In this document: positions 9,616 to 20,382 of the stretch, piece by piece
Position numbering within the stretch: position 1 is the stretch's first letter
How the letters are laid out: each line of letters begins with the position of its first letter
Source of the DNA: Flaveria trinervia
Lineage: Eukaryota; Streptophyta; Magnoliopsida; Asterales; Asteraceae
NCBI GenBank assembly: GCA_025506515.1
Contig: CM046451.1
Location: forward strand, 70,313,430-70,377,429
Length of the DNA stretch: 64,000 nucleotides
Direction: 5' to 3'
The notes under the pieces: model-generated
What the model saw: only the letters and a program-made list of their open reading frames with translations
Told to the model about the DNA's origin: nothing
Database searches by the model: none
Position numbers and translations under genes: made by a program

Positions 9616-12600
9616 ATGGCGTCTTTGCAAATTAAACCGCGACACAACTGTGTTGCCTACCTACGAAATCGCCGATCTGGACTAAGTTCGATGCTGCTAT
9701 CGATCTTATGGTTCAGTCCCCATACAACAAGGCATTCCTCTGAACCCGTTTACATGCCGAATCCTTGAACCAATTTTGGAACGTACGTTACAACTGAGGA
9801 GAGCAACACACCATCCCTCCGGTCTGTACAACAACAAAGAAGTAGTGATTACTCCTGCAACAATCCGAAAAATTCTTCACTGAGTGATGCTACCTCTCCT
9901 GCTGGATATCCGAAGGGCACCATAGATCTATCATTTGCTCAGCATGGATATCAAGGTGATCTCAGTGCCACAACCATCATGAAGAAACACTTTAATGACG
10001 CTGAGCGCCTGATCTTTCACATGGTCAATGTATGTTTGGCCCCTAAGACATCGTCTTGGGATCAAATGTCCACCAAATGGCAGCAGGTATTGTATTCTAT
10101 CCTTGAGCAACAACCACTGAACTTTTCCGAATTAAATTTTCAGAGCTCAAAGATATGGCTCAAAAATTAACTGCCAACCGTTGGATACTCTATCCACGGT
10201 TCATCATGGCCATTATAATAGACCAGCTTAATGCTGAGGGACTTGTTGGCTTGGGAGTCCCTGCTACGGCTGTTTTGCCAGAAGTATACTCCCGGCACAA
10301 CTCTGACCGGACACTAAAAATGGCTGCCAAGCTGCGAAAAACCCACGCAGCTGGAACCCACAGCCACCCCTCCAAATCCAATGTCCCCACCAAACCACCA
10401 CAAAGAAACCAAAAGGCTACTCAGGGAATTGAGTCCCCTGAGGATGCTCCTGCACAACAAACGCAGGATATATCACTAGTCCAAACCCCCTAGTGGATAC
10501 AATGACTCCTCCAGCCACAGCCGCTCAGCTTTCTCTCAACAACAGAACCTGCAGCAACCCAGGGGCACCTACTTATCTGGGATCTCCTCACTTGAGGAGA
10601 TTGCCATTGAAGAGCACCATCCACCCCAGGTGCACACTGCTTCTTCCCCTGTACCCCAACCAACCGCCCCTCACAGCCCAACTTTAATAGTTGCACAAGT
10701 GCTGACTCAATTGCACTCCTCACCCCTCCCCAGAAACCACTTACCACTGGGAATACTCTACAATTGAGGGGGAGGAATACAGTGCACCTGAGAACCCACA
10801 GCACAGGGGTTTACTGTTCTATCTCCTGGTGTTGATATGGAGATAAGACTTCTGGTGAGGCTGCCAACTCTTCTGAATCAGCAAATGATCAGACTGAGGT
10901 TGGTAACATAACTAAGACCTCACCAGAGGCAACAGCCGATGAAGGACAACGTCCTGAGGCTGGAAGTCCCCAGTTCCAAGACAAAGGGGCACATGCTACA
11001 TCTGGTCTACACCCAGAGCATGTATATCCTGCTAGCAGAGGTCAGGTGATTCAGCATATGCTGATGATGACCTGGGCTTCTTCTATGATGTTCTTGCCCA
11101 GAACACGATCCTAGAGGAGGAAGTCAGTAGACTGCAAAACCTACTTGACCAACTCTCTCAAGGAGTAAGACCATCTGCCACCACATCAACCCAACAGATG
11201 GCACCTTCCTCTGAAGGTCTCCTAAACACACAACCACTCACAAAATCTCAGCCACCTGCCTCTGTTTCTGGCACCATTCCTCAGGGACAGAACCCCCCTG
11301 AGCAACTGGCTGCTATCCTTCAAAATCCCCTATCTCTCATCACCCCACAGCTAACTGAATTGGTGATCATCAAACTGTTGATGAGAGACTTTCTTCTGTC
11401 TTACAACCCATGGTGGAGAATGTTCTGAGCAAACAACTTTCTGCTACTCAATTCCTGCAACCAATGCACCCAAAAAGGGGGAGAGTTCAGCAGTGAAAGG
11501 TAAAAGAAAGAGGAAAGAGAAGGAGAAAGAAACAGAAGAGACAGTAGTGGAAACTGAGGAGTGGTTGAGGAGACTGAGAAAGAGAAGGAAAAGAGAAGAA
11601 GGAGGCTACCATGGAGAAAGTGACTGAAAGTTCAAAAGACTTTCATGTCACATACAAGAAAAAGAAGAAGGATGAAAAAGAGAAAGCCTTGGAGATGGTG
11701 AAGAGGCTGATGCCGAACACAGCAGATCAATGGATAACATCATTGATCAGTTGTTTAGGCAAGGCCATGACACTGAAAAACTTGATTCTGAGATCAGAAG
11801 ACTAGAGATTGAAGAAATCCAATCAAGATGGTCAAGTTATGATGTGTCAGAAAAGAAAGGCTGGAGATCATGATCAGATTTATAGCAAAACATCTTGGAA
11901 GATCATTGATCGAGATCAAAGCTTGGTCCAGGGACAGTATCTTGGCAATAACCACAAGATCTGTTCGTCTGAAGATTATACAAAAGGTTTAATTGTTGAA
12001 GTTTTAAATGAAGCTGGTGCTGGGAGCAGGACTGAACTAGCCAAACAGTCAAAAGCCAAACTCACATCCAAAATGCTAGAACAGCCTGTCAACATTCCCA
12101 CATCAAAAATACCAAACAAAAACCCCACAAACCAATTCCCTCACCCTCTAAACCAACAGCCGATGATGCACCCAAGAAGAAGAAGAGAAGGGTGTTGAGG
12201 CTAGAAGAAGTAGAAGAAGAGGATGAAGATGATAGTCTGCCACTCTCTGCTGTTCTGAAGCTACCAAAGCCCCAGAGTCAATCCATGATCACACCCGACT
12301 CTCAAAGGGAAATGGTCAGAGTCAAAATAGAAGAAGAAGAACAGCAGAAACAGCACGATGAGCAACTGTTGAAGATGGTTGACAAGGAATTTCCTCAGTC
12401 ATCATCTATTCAAGCCATGAAAGGGCATGCTCAAAGGCTGTACACTCTCAGACACACCTTTCAGTATCAGAGGGAGAGAGTGAGAGTATGGCCAGACCCC
12501 AGGGTGAGTTCTAGAATCCATAAAAGAACTATCCCACACAGATACAACGGCCAAGTACGAAAAACAATAGAATCTACCATCATGCTGGCCGTTGTAGTCT

Positions 12601-13125
12601 CACCTTGGGAAATCATTGATGAATTCAAGAAAGCTCACCAAGCAAAGAAGACACCTCAAGCCTTACTAGAAAACAAGATGATTAAGAAGGGGTTGTTATA
12701 CAAAAAGCTTGAAGACATCCAAAAGAATGAGCTCCAGTTACTCCTTGAAGGCAACCATCCGGATGAATTTGTATAGGGAGGTAACTACGGTGGAGCTGAA
12801 GAATGGCAGGACCATGAAGTACTTATCAGAGTACTATGGTCCAGAGTTTTTTCGAAGGAGGAGCTGAAGAACTCTCTCAAGAGGAACAAATTGTTCTCCT
12901 TGAGGCCTATGTCCGTGAGTCATACAGACTCATTATGGGGAAGTGAATCTCATGAATGGGATAACAACTCTGTGTCCAGTTCCCCAAAACAGAGTTCCCA
13001 TTCATACTCTGCCAAACAAATATTTGAGGTTCTTCCCAGGCCGGAGCGTACATGGGTCATCTTCTCTACTGATCAAGAAGAAAAAGACCAACATTTTTGC
13101 CATCAATAAGTGGGAGTTTAAATAA
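9616..13125 (+). pseudogene. Element A third ORF (ORF3, env-position), frameshifted as read
   Basis: The ATG at 9616 (CCATGGCG, good context) opens MASLQIK. The N-terminal module reads QSPYNKAF, LNPVLHAES, LNQFW, then KTSSWDQMS, LNFSEL and YPRFIMAIIIDQL near 10200. The middle (10330-11450) is Pro/Thr/Gln-rich. A Glu/Lys-rich part (11480-11700) includes TYKKKKKDEKEKALE. Around 12171-12194 there is a nuclear-signal-like PKKKKRRV, followed by an acidic stretch. The C-terminal part contains KYLSEYYGPEFF and PERTWVIFSTDQ and ends at TAA 13123-13125. About ten single-base breaks occur; many are healed or moved in the second copy. Function unknown. It occupies the env position of SIRE elements, but I see no signal peptide or membrane segment. 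Length, about 1,160 codons. Confidence 0.7.
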
Positions 13126-13150
13126 GTTAGAGGTTTTGGCTGCATTGGTT

Positions 13151-13161
13151 CAGGGGGAGTT
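13151..13161 (+). other. Polypurine tract of element A
   Basis: CAGGGGGAGTT immediately before the TG of the 3' LTR. It is the plus-strand primer site expected at this place, and element B has the same AGGGGGAGTTTG. Confidence 0.88.
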
Positions 13162-14060
13162 TGTTGGACCAAAAGAACCAATGAGCCAAGATCAGAAAAC
13201 TCTAAGTCCCACACGGTATCACAACAACTGCTGAAAGCCTCATCAGTAGTTTGACAAGTGCTGAAGACTTCAACAGCTGAAGATCAAGTGCTGAAGACCT
13301 TAACAGCTGAAGAACCAAAGTGCTGAAGTACAACAGCTGAAGAACACAAGTGCTGAAGCTGAAAGACCAAAGTACTGAAGTACAACAGCTGAAGAGTTCA
13401 CAAGTGCTGAAGATCAACAACTGATGTACAAAGTCTGAAGACAAAGACTGAAGACATCAGCTGATGATATCTACTGAAGTCATCAGCTGATGAAACGCCT
13501 GAAGGTCAAAGTCTGAAGACCAAGTACTGAAGCCTCAGTAGTTTGTCACAACTGCTGAAGAGTACTTCTTCAGTAGTTGTGATATCAGTAGTTTTATGTT
13601 TTATGTTTCAGTAGTTTTGTAAAACGACTGAAGAGCTTGTTCTTCAGTCGTTGTAGTTTCAGTAGTTTTATATTTTGTACTTAACCTGCTGATATGTTCT
13701 CAGTAGTTGTGAACATTTCAGTAGTTTGTTAAGATTTAGTTATTTCTGTATTGGATCTGCCAGTTGTCACTTTCCGTGATAACAGCAGCAGTGACTGTTG
13801 CACTCTATATAAGGAGTGACAACCCATTGTAATCATTGAGCGATATGAGCAATTGAATGGAATGATGATTGATTTGATTAGAAATATTCTACATCTATAA
13901 ACATTCCTAGAAATCAGAAATTCATATTCTCTCCCTATAACCGTATGCGATCTTAACGCTTACATATATTGTTTGCTTGCTACAATTTGTCTAATTCGCT
14001 TGTGTATTCCGCTGCTTTACATTCTGATAAACATCAAAATTGTGATCACTGATCCTGTCA
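13162..14060 (+). repeat. Element A 3' LTR
   Basis: Direct repeat of 1600-2488, TGTTGGACC to CCTGTCA. It has the same CTGAAG/CAGTAGTT array and TATA box (near 13807). Differences from the 5' LTR are short indels, such as one extra CAG at about 13785, with few substitutions. Confidence 0.93.
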
Positions 14061-14065
14061 TGAAC
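14061..14065. repeat. Target-site duplication of element A, right copy (TGAAC)
   Basis: Exact repeat of 1595-1599. Element C's leader resumes immediately after it. Confidence 0.92.
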
Positions 14066-14261
14066 ACTTTATGCCAATAAACACGAATTTCTCACGAACC
14101 CTAATTGCCGTATGCCGAAAAAAAAAACGTTAACTTTTGAACCTGGAGACGGCGATAAACACTTTTTGACATAAAAAGATTGAGTTTTTTGAGTTAAAAA
14201 GAGAATTTATATCCAAATCAATTGATCACACGCAAATAAAGAGCCAAAGCTCTGATACACT
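14066..14261 (-). other. Element C leader, LTR-proximal part, with primer-binding site
   Basis: On the minus strand this matches D's leader just after its LTR, including GGCATACGGCAATTAGGG-like text near 14100-14120. The primer-binding site (minus TGGTATCAGAGC) is at about 14249-14260. One base is missing here but it is complete in the duplicate at 49451-49462. Together with 1305-1594 this is one leader split by element A. Confidence 0.78.
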
Positions 14262-14976
14262 TGTTATGGACCATGTAGGTAGGGAGTACTAAGTGATTTA
14301 CGTGATACCAAACCACATAGTGTGGAATCCTATTTGATTGGCGATCCAATCAGTGAAAAACGCAAGTATAATCGATTAAGAATGAATCAAAAACGTTTAA
14401 GAATGATAGAAGATGATAAACTAACGATCTATGAACTTGGAAAGGTTTTCTTGAGGCTCTGGAAGGCTTAGGGTACGATTTGGCTCGGTATTCGAATTGT
14501 TACGTTTTTCCATGAATTAAGTGGTATTCATAGGTTAGGGTTTTCTATTCTGCGACTGAACCATTTGCTTGGTTCAGTCCTGCGACTGAAGCTGCAGTTG
14601 ATCCATTCGCACGATTTGAATATCCTGTCTTGCGACTGAGTCAATCTCATGTCACAACGTGCGACTGATCTGTATCCTAGTTCAGTCGTGCAACTGGTTC
14701 ATTAGCATGAAGTATTCATGCGCATGTCCATTCGCATGAAAACTTCACACGATTAAGTTTAAAACGTTTGTTAATCATTATTGACTAAGAAGTTTGTAAA
14801 AAACCACAAAACCTATACATTTAGTTCAATATGAATTATACACAATAAACAATGAAATATTAAACATTATAAGCATCACCAACACATTATATTTCATTCA
14901 TACCCATTCAATTTACATATATGTAAGACATGAAAGACATTTACATTAAGCTCTAAATAGGTACATATGTATCACG
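14262..14976 (-). repeat. Element C 5' LTR
   Basis: About 715 bp, reading on the minus strand from GTTGATACATATGTACC to CCTAACA beside the primer site. It shares its ends and much of its length with D's LTR at 26724-27411. The middle (about 14540-14740) holds the family motif array (CGTGCGACTGA, TTCAGTCG, CATTCGCACGA). The outermost base pair appears to be CG rather than TG, so the distal boundary is uncertain by a few bases. Confidence 0.78.
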
Positions 14977-15795
14977 AGGATTAGGTTGTTCACTCAATAT
15001 AATTATGTTTTCTCAAACCCACAGTCTCAGTCATATAGAGTGCAGAATCATCTTAAAGTTGATCATAATATACTAAGTATAAACACACAAAAACAAAAGA
15101 CAATGGGTATTCAGATACTTGTATTTATTACTTCTCAACTCAGTGTGTTAAAAGACTTTTTCAAGCCCTTCGCATGAGTTACAATGAGAAACTATATATA
15201 CCACTACCTATAGTCGTATATACTTTGATACCCATAAGAACTTACAAATAGACAAATACTACAAATAGAAGTAAGGTATCTTAAATAAAGTACTATCTAG
15301 ATTTGATAGTCATGACATCCATGACTTACTTTTGTAACCAACTAAAGTTGGTAACTATACTTCTAATAAGAAATAACAGCGGAATAAAGTATAGTTAATA
15401 CATGGGCATGGGAAAAGCACCGTGCAGTATATCAGAGATTTTCAATGGAGTGTCAGAGGAGTCATACTTATGTCCACTAGTTCGTAGTAGGTTCTTCGGA
15501 AGGTTATTGGCTTCAGAAGAACAAGTTCTTCGAAGCCACTTATACATCGGAAGAGGCTACTTCTTCGAGGCTTGGGTCTTCTTTAGGCCTTCATGCTTCG
15601 AAAGTCATTGTCTGGAATTCTTCTAAGGTTTGAACTTTGGAAGAAGGAATACTTGTATTTGGAAGTTGGAGTTCTTCTTGGAGCTCTTAGGACTTGATCT
15701 TTGGAAGCTCAGCATTTGCCTTTGGAAGTTCTTCATTAGTTTCACCAAAATTGTTTTAGTGTTTGTTTTGGTTGCACCAGTCTTAGTTTTCCACA
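14977..15795 (-). repeat. Element B 3' LTR
   Basis: On the minus strand it starts TGTTGGACAAC (clear in the duplicate at 51028) directly after AGGGGGAGTT. The U3 part, about 15490-15780, is an array of CTTCGGAAG, CTTCGAAG and CTTTGGAAG words. A TATATATA box lies at 15193-15200. The far end abuts element C's LTR, and its exact end cannot be fixed because B's other LTR is not in the window. C may have inserted into this LTR. Confidence 0.72.
15193..15200 (-). promoter_or_regulatory. TATA box of element B LTR
   Basis: TATATATA read on the minus strand, downstream of the CTTCGGAAG array and about 220 nt before the LTR's far end. Spacing is comparable to element A's LTR. Confidence 0.6.
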
Positions 15796-15796
15796 A

Positions 15797-15807
15797 ACTC
15801 CCCCTAG
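15797..15807 (-). other. Polypurine tract of element B
   Basis: Minus-strand AGGGGGAGTTT beside the LTR start, preceded by GAGGTTTTGGTAGCATC. This parallels GAGGTTTTGGCTGCATT before element A's tract, evidence that the two families share ancestry at this end. Confidence 0.8.
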
Positions 15808-18800
15808 GCTGATGCTACCAAAACCTCACTTGTTTCTACCAAGATACTTTTTATTTCCTTGTTCTCCCCGATGTGTTGTTGAGAAGTTTGTATAAATCAT
15901 TCATAATAGAGATCTCGTATACACTTTAAATGATGTTACCTCTGTTGCGGCTTTCTAAAGAGATTTAGTTGACAGGAGTTGTAGTCATACTCCCATCTAA
16001 CTATAGATTCTAGTTTAGGGCCTTCAACCATTTGTAAATAGGCTTTGCTTTGGTGACTTACCCTTCCCCTTCTTTCTTTTTCTCATCTTCAACCTTTATT
16101 CAATCATGACTCTTGCATTCAGCTTAGCCTGGTGAAGGTTGCTCAGATGATTGCTGATGTGAGTAGCTACTTTAGAGTTAGAGGGATTGGAGAATGGTTT
16201 CTCTGCAAACTTAGCAATGTCAAATCTACTTATGTGTAACAAAGAAGAGACATTGAGAATATTGATATCACCATTCTCTCTTTCCACAAAAAGTTGTGAG
16301 AATATTCTTCTAACCTCCATCGGACTATCTTCTCTTTAGGAAAGAGAGGTTGAGATGGTAGCTTGTCCCCTTCCCTAGCGTCTAGCAAAGTCACTAGCTT
16401 TTTTCTTAGCAACATCTCTCTTCTTCAAGAGTGTTAAAGTGGGTGTAAAGAGTTTAAAGACTTGGTCCAGTGTTCGTCTAAGCAGATCAAGGAATTGCTC
16501 TCTTGTGAGGTAACATGAGAAGCCATCCATGAAGGTTAGTTTGATGTACCCCTCCTTATAAGAATATCGCTATTGATGAGCTTCCTCTTGATCTCTGTAA
16601 ATTCCTCTAAGGAATGAGGTTTGGATGTTAAGAGGATGACTTAGCTGCCTCTTGAGTAAGATGATGTTTGGCTTCTACGGAGTGTTTTGGTTTGAGGATG
16701 GTAGTTGTGGTTGTTGGGATTCAACAATGGATAAACTAAAGCTTACCAAATCATAATTACATCCAATTGAAGATCTCATATATACAAGTTCAGAGACAAG
16801 TTGATTACATCAAAACAAGACAATTCAACATGTCAAATCAACATCAAGACAATAGAAAGTCAAATTAGGTCATGTTGTAATATTAGTATAAATAGACCCA
16901 CTAGTACATTTATGCAAGTGTGGCTTTTTGTGAGTGTTTCCAATGGTGTGAATCACCACCCAAGGAGAAGTCCTCTCCTTTAGGTGGGTTTGATTTCACC
17001 ATCCCTATGATTCTCATTGTAACTTGTTTATCAACATCAATGAAATCATAACATTATTATTATCCATCTCTTTGTTCTATGATTCACACACTCCACCTAT
17101 CTTAATTTTGATTTCTAGATCTGAACATGATGAAATCCTAAGATCCAAGCTCAATGAATCTGAAATTTGATTCAACACTGGTGGTTGTTGTGATTGAGTG
17201 AGAGAGGAAGATGGTATGGTTGATGTGGTGCTCAAGTGTGTATGGCTTAGTGGTTGGCTCGGTTGTTTAACGAAAGAGAAATGGATTGGTTCAGGTAGAG
17301 GTTAAGTGTTGTCTTACAGGTCATCCCATGTACTCTTCTATACATCTCTTTCCTTCTTTCTGAGCGAATGTCAGCTTTGATGTCACAGACATGTTGTTAC
17401 AGGGTCTTCTCAGACATGGGACCCCCTTGTCTACCTGAGAGCCATGGGCCTTAAGATAATCTTTCATCTAGGCTTTGTCACCCATCTTCTTGACAGCAGC
17501 AAGCTTCGCTTATTCTTCCTTCTCTCTTCTTCTCTTTTAGCTTTACCCTTAGAAGCTCTCTTTCTCTTTTCTCCATTTGATATTATTCTTTCTTGACAAG
17601 CCACAAGATTGGATCATTATTTTGAGGAGTTAATTCCTCAAGAAAGAATACCATGTAGCTTAGGAAAGCTATCCTTTCACTCCTAAGTTGGTCAGCTTCT
17701 TCTTTCTTTCTTTTCCTCTCTTTCTCTAACTCTAACATTGCTACTTCTTCTTGTTCAACTCGTAGTAGGGTTGCCTTTTCTAACTCAACCAACTCCTCTA
17801 TGGTAGTAGTAGTGCACCTTCACTAGCTGCTCTTAGATTGAGAAGTTTGTCAATGATCTCCACCCTTCGTTATTGTTGATAGCCTCCTGGTTGGCTACAA
17901 CCGCTTTGCTACTTGCAGCTAGTAGTTTCCTAATAGAGAGTCTATTTTCCTTTTTAGCTTTTCCAACACCTCTTCCTTTAGAAGTGATTCTGCAGTCATC
18001 TTCCTCTTCCCTTTAATGTCTTTGGAAGTTTAAGACTTGGGAGGTTCTTATGTTGATGTTTCAGGTTAGTAGGTGGTGATTGGAGCATGTGGTGATAATG
18101 GTGTTTGAGTGAGGGGGAAATTGAAAAAGTCCTCACTATTTATCTTAGATGCAAGGTCAAGGATTATATATATGATAATTAGATCCTCAGACAGAGAAAC
18201 TAACCCATCGACAGCTTCTATCTCAGCTTCAGAAGTTTGTGGGATTGCACTATCTGTCCAAACTGTATCAGTTGATGGGCCATCGGTCCATATTTCCCCT
18301 TTGAATTCAATCTCAGGTTCAATGTGGACCTTAGGTTGACCAACTTCTTGAACAGTTGTAGTAGATACATTCAACCTTTGAATCTCTTCAGCTTCAAAGT
18401 ATGTCACAACAACATTCAGACTTGGCTATTCTATAAAATATTCCATCAAGAACTTAGAAAATAACATGTTTAGATCTTTGAGCATCATTTGGTCCACTTA
18501 AAGAATGATTGGAGGAGTCTTAGGGAAAACTGTTGCTTGTTGAGCAAGATATCTAGAATTTAGTGTAGAAAGAGATAAGCTTTGTGATTCCTTATGTGCT
18601 TGTCTCTAAACACTCTCCCCCTTTTTTATAGCCTCATCTTGAGAGCTTGCTGAGCTAGAGGAAAAGGTCAAAGAGAATTGAATTGGTACATGTCAAACAG
18701 ATCTCTTAGTTTGTTTCTTAGCTAGTTTGGCCTTGAGCCTTTCAATTATAAGTTGCAGAGTGGCAGACCTATCCTCTTAAGTCTTAGCCTGGATTCAAGG

Positions 18801-20382
18801 TTGAGACTTTAGAATGTAGGTCTTTTATGGTGAGTTTCATACTTCCCTTATCTTCTTTAGAAGAGTCATAAGGAGATGAGGTAAAATGTTTAATATGTTC
18901 ATCCACACCACTAGATGCAGTTTCTTGGTGCCCTAGTTTCCCCTGCCAAATGATGTCTCTTTCAGAGTCATCAGAGAGCATGGTTGTCGTAGATTCAGTC
19001 CCAAATATGTACTACTATCCTAAATGTCCAATGAGTCGCGTTCAGTAGTTGTAGATGAATATACATGAGTCCCCTCCACTCTAGTAGGACTCATGTCAGT
19101 TGGGGTTTACTTATGGAGGATAGAGATTGGAGGTCTCTCTAGGCTTAGTGGATCCTTAGATGGGTGTTGAGGGTCAACCTCATGGCCTTGAAGAGACATA
19201 ATATCCTCATGTCCTATCAAAAGGTTAGTAAAGGATATGGAGGTTATGCCTAATGACCCGGGACCTTGATCAATGTATAATGACATTGAGCCTATAAGAG
19301 GGTTGTCCCTTTTTGGCTGCTTAGGAGAGTATAATGACTCATCCTGAGGGGTTTTAGCTTGGGTTTTGGGCTCATCAGATTGAGACTGAGGAGAATCAAA
19401 ATCCATATTAAGGTCAATGTGAAGGAAGCTGGGAACTCAAACTAGGTGGGAGCCTATGTTTCCACTCTAGCCTTTTTGGATTGAACAGGTGGGACTTGTT
19501 CAATCAGAGGAGATTGAACAAGGGTTCATTTGGGATGTCTCTCATAAGTAATTTTGATAGGGTTGGAAGGTAGATTCAGCATTGTGGGGGTTAATGCTGG
19601 TTTGTGTTCATCACCAGTGGGGTTAAATGGGATGTGACCATGAGCTACTGGCTCAATCATACCTAGAATGAGGACTATATGTCTTCCATCAAAGTTAGTG
19701 GACATCCTCATTAACACCATTAACATGGCCGACCTCATGTAAGGGACAAGTAGAGTAGCTACACAGACAAGCTTACTCTGATTCAACTCATAGTTGATGA
19801 TGTGATGTATGAACCGGGGATACATACAGAATCTTTCCCATTGAAGGTTCCCCATGAAATTATTTAGCACAAACCTTGAATAGTAAAATTTGAGGCCCTT
19901 TACCAACTCATGAACTAGGCAACCTAGTTCATAGGGAATTTGATCCCATCCCCTAAACTTATATTATAGGAAGTGAAGGACTATGTGAAACAGGACTTCC
20001 AACTGTAAGAGAAATTAATTTTGTACACGGTTGACCTGCTCATGTCACCACCATATCCCATCTAGATATATGTGTCTTCTAGGTCTGATTTGGGGAATTC
20101 AGTAAGAGCACCCCCATCATGAAGCTCTAGATACTCCCTCATGATTTGTTCAGAATGATCAACTCTTGACCACAAATACACGTCCTTATAACCCTAACTT
20201 CGTTCATAGTTCAATATGACCATTTTCCTAAAATTCAGCCATGTGGTTTGAATAAACAATGGGGTTGACAGTTAGGGTAGTGTAGTAGGTGGATTGGGTA
20301 AGGAAGGAGATGATTTCATAGAAGTCAGCATCCTTGTCTGAGTCAAGGAGTGTGACTTCGTTATGTGAGGATTTAGTGCCAT
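15808..20382 (-). pseudogene. Element B third ORF, interrupted by a solo LTR
   Basis: The minus-strand ATG at 20380-20382 sits in AACAATGGC, an excellent plant start context, although the homologous frame is one base off. The N-terminal module matches A's: DADFYEIISFLTQS, VNPIVYSNHMAEF, a TGG-to-TAG stop at 20228-20230, then FYYSRFVLNNF and MYPRFIHHIINYELNQ (near 19800). The middle is Pro/Ser/Thr-rich, and a Glu/Lys-rich coiled stretch lies near 17590-17790 (LEKERKRKKEEADQL). The C-terminal part continues left of the solo LTR (RRIFSQLF near 16300). Many stops, shared by both assembly copies, show real decay. Function unknown; it is homologous to element A's third ORF. Confidence 0.65.
16712..17177 (+). 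repeat. Solo LTR (about 466 bp) nested in element B third ORF
   Basis: Begins TGTTGGGATTCAACA and ends TTGATTCAACA, giving TG...CA with inverted ends. Inside, a TATA box TATAAATAG is at 16887-16895, and AATGAAATCATAAC near 17040 resembles a polyadenylation region, so it reads on the plus strand. Flanks are GTGGT (16707-16711) and CTGGT (17178-17182), a five-base duplication with one mismatch. No internal region is present. It most likely arose by LTR-LTR recombination of another copia family. Confidence 0.78.

Larger units (their letters stand above)
1600..14060 (+). mobile_element. Element A: complete Ty1/copia retrotransposon, SIRE/Maximus type, with third ORF
   Basis: A 12.46-kb plus-strand element bounded by TG...CA LTRs of 889 and 899 bp and the 5-bp duplication TGAAC. 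Order: 5' LTR, primer-binding site, gag with two zinc knuckles, protease, integrase, reverse transcriptase, RNase H, a 0.7-kb noncoding repeat-rich spacer, a roughly 3.5-kb third ORF, purine tract, 3' LTR. The integrase-before-RT order places it in Ty1/copia. The large third ORF and total size fit the SIRE/Maximus branch. The two LTRs differ mostly by small indels, so insertion was recent. It is nested in the leader of element C and is the youngest full-length element here. Confidence 0.9.

Noticed and set aside
10490..10804. Minus-strand open frame of 104 codons
   Set aside because: Antisense shadow of the Pro/Thr-rich part of element A's third ORF; no family pattern.
9616..13125. Calling the third ORF an envelope gene
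   Set aside because: Only its position supports it. No signal peptide or membrane helix is visible, and a nuclear-type basic motif is present.
15402..15812. Plus-strand open frames of 60-74 codons
   Set aside because: They lie in element B's LTR, antisense to its motif array; repeats alone explain them.
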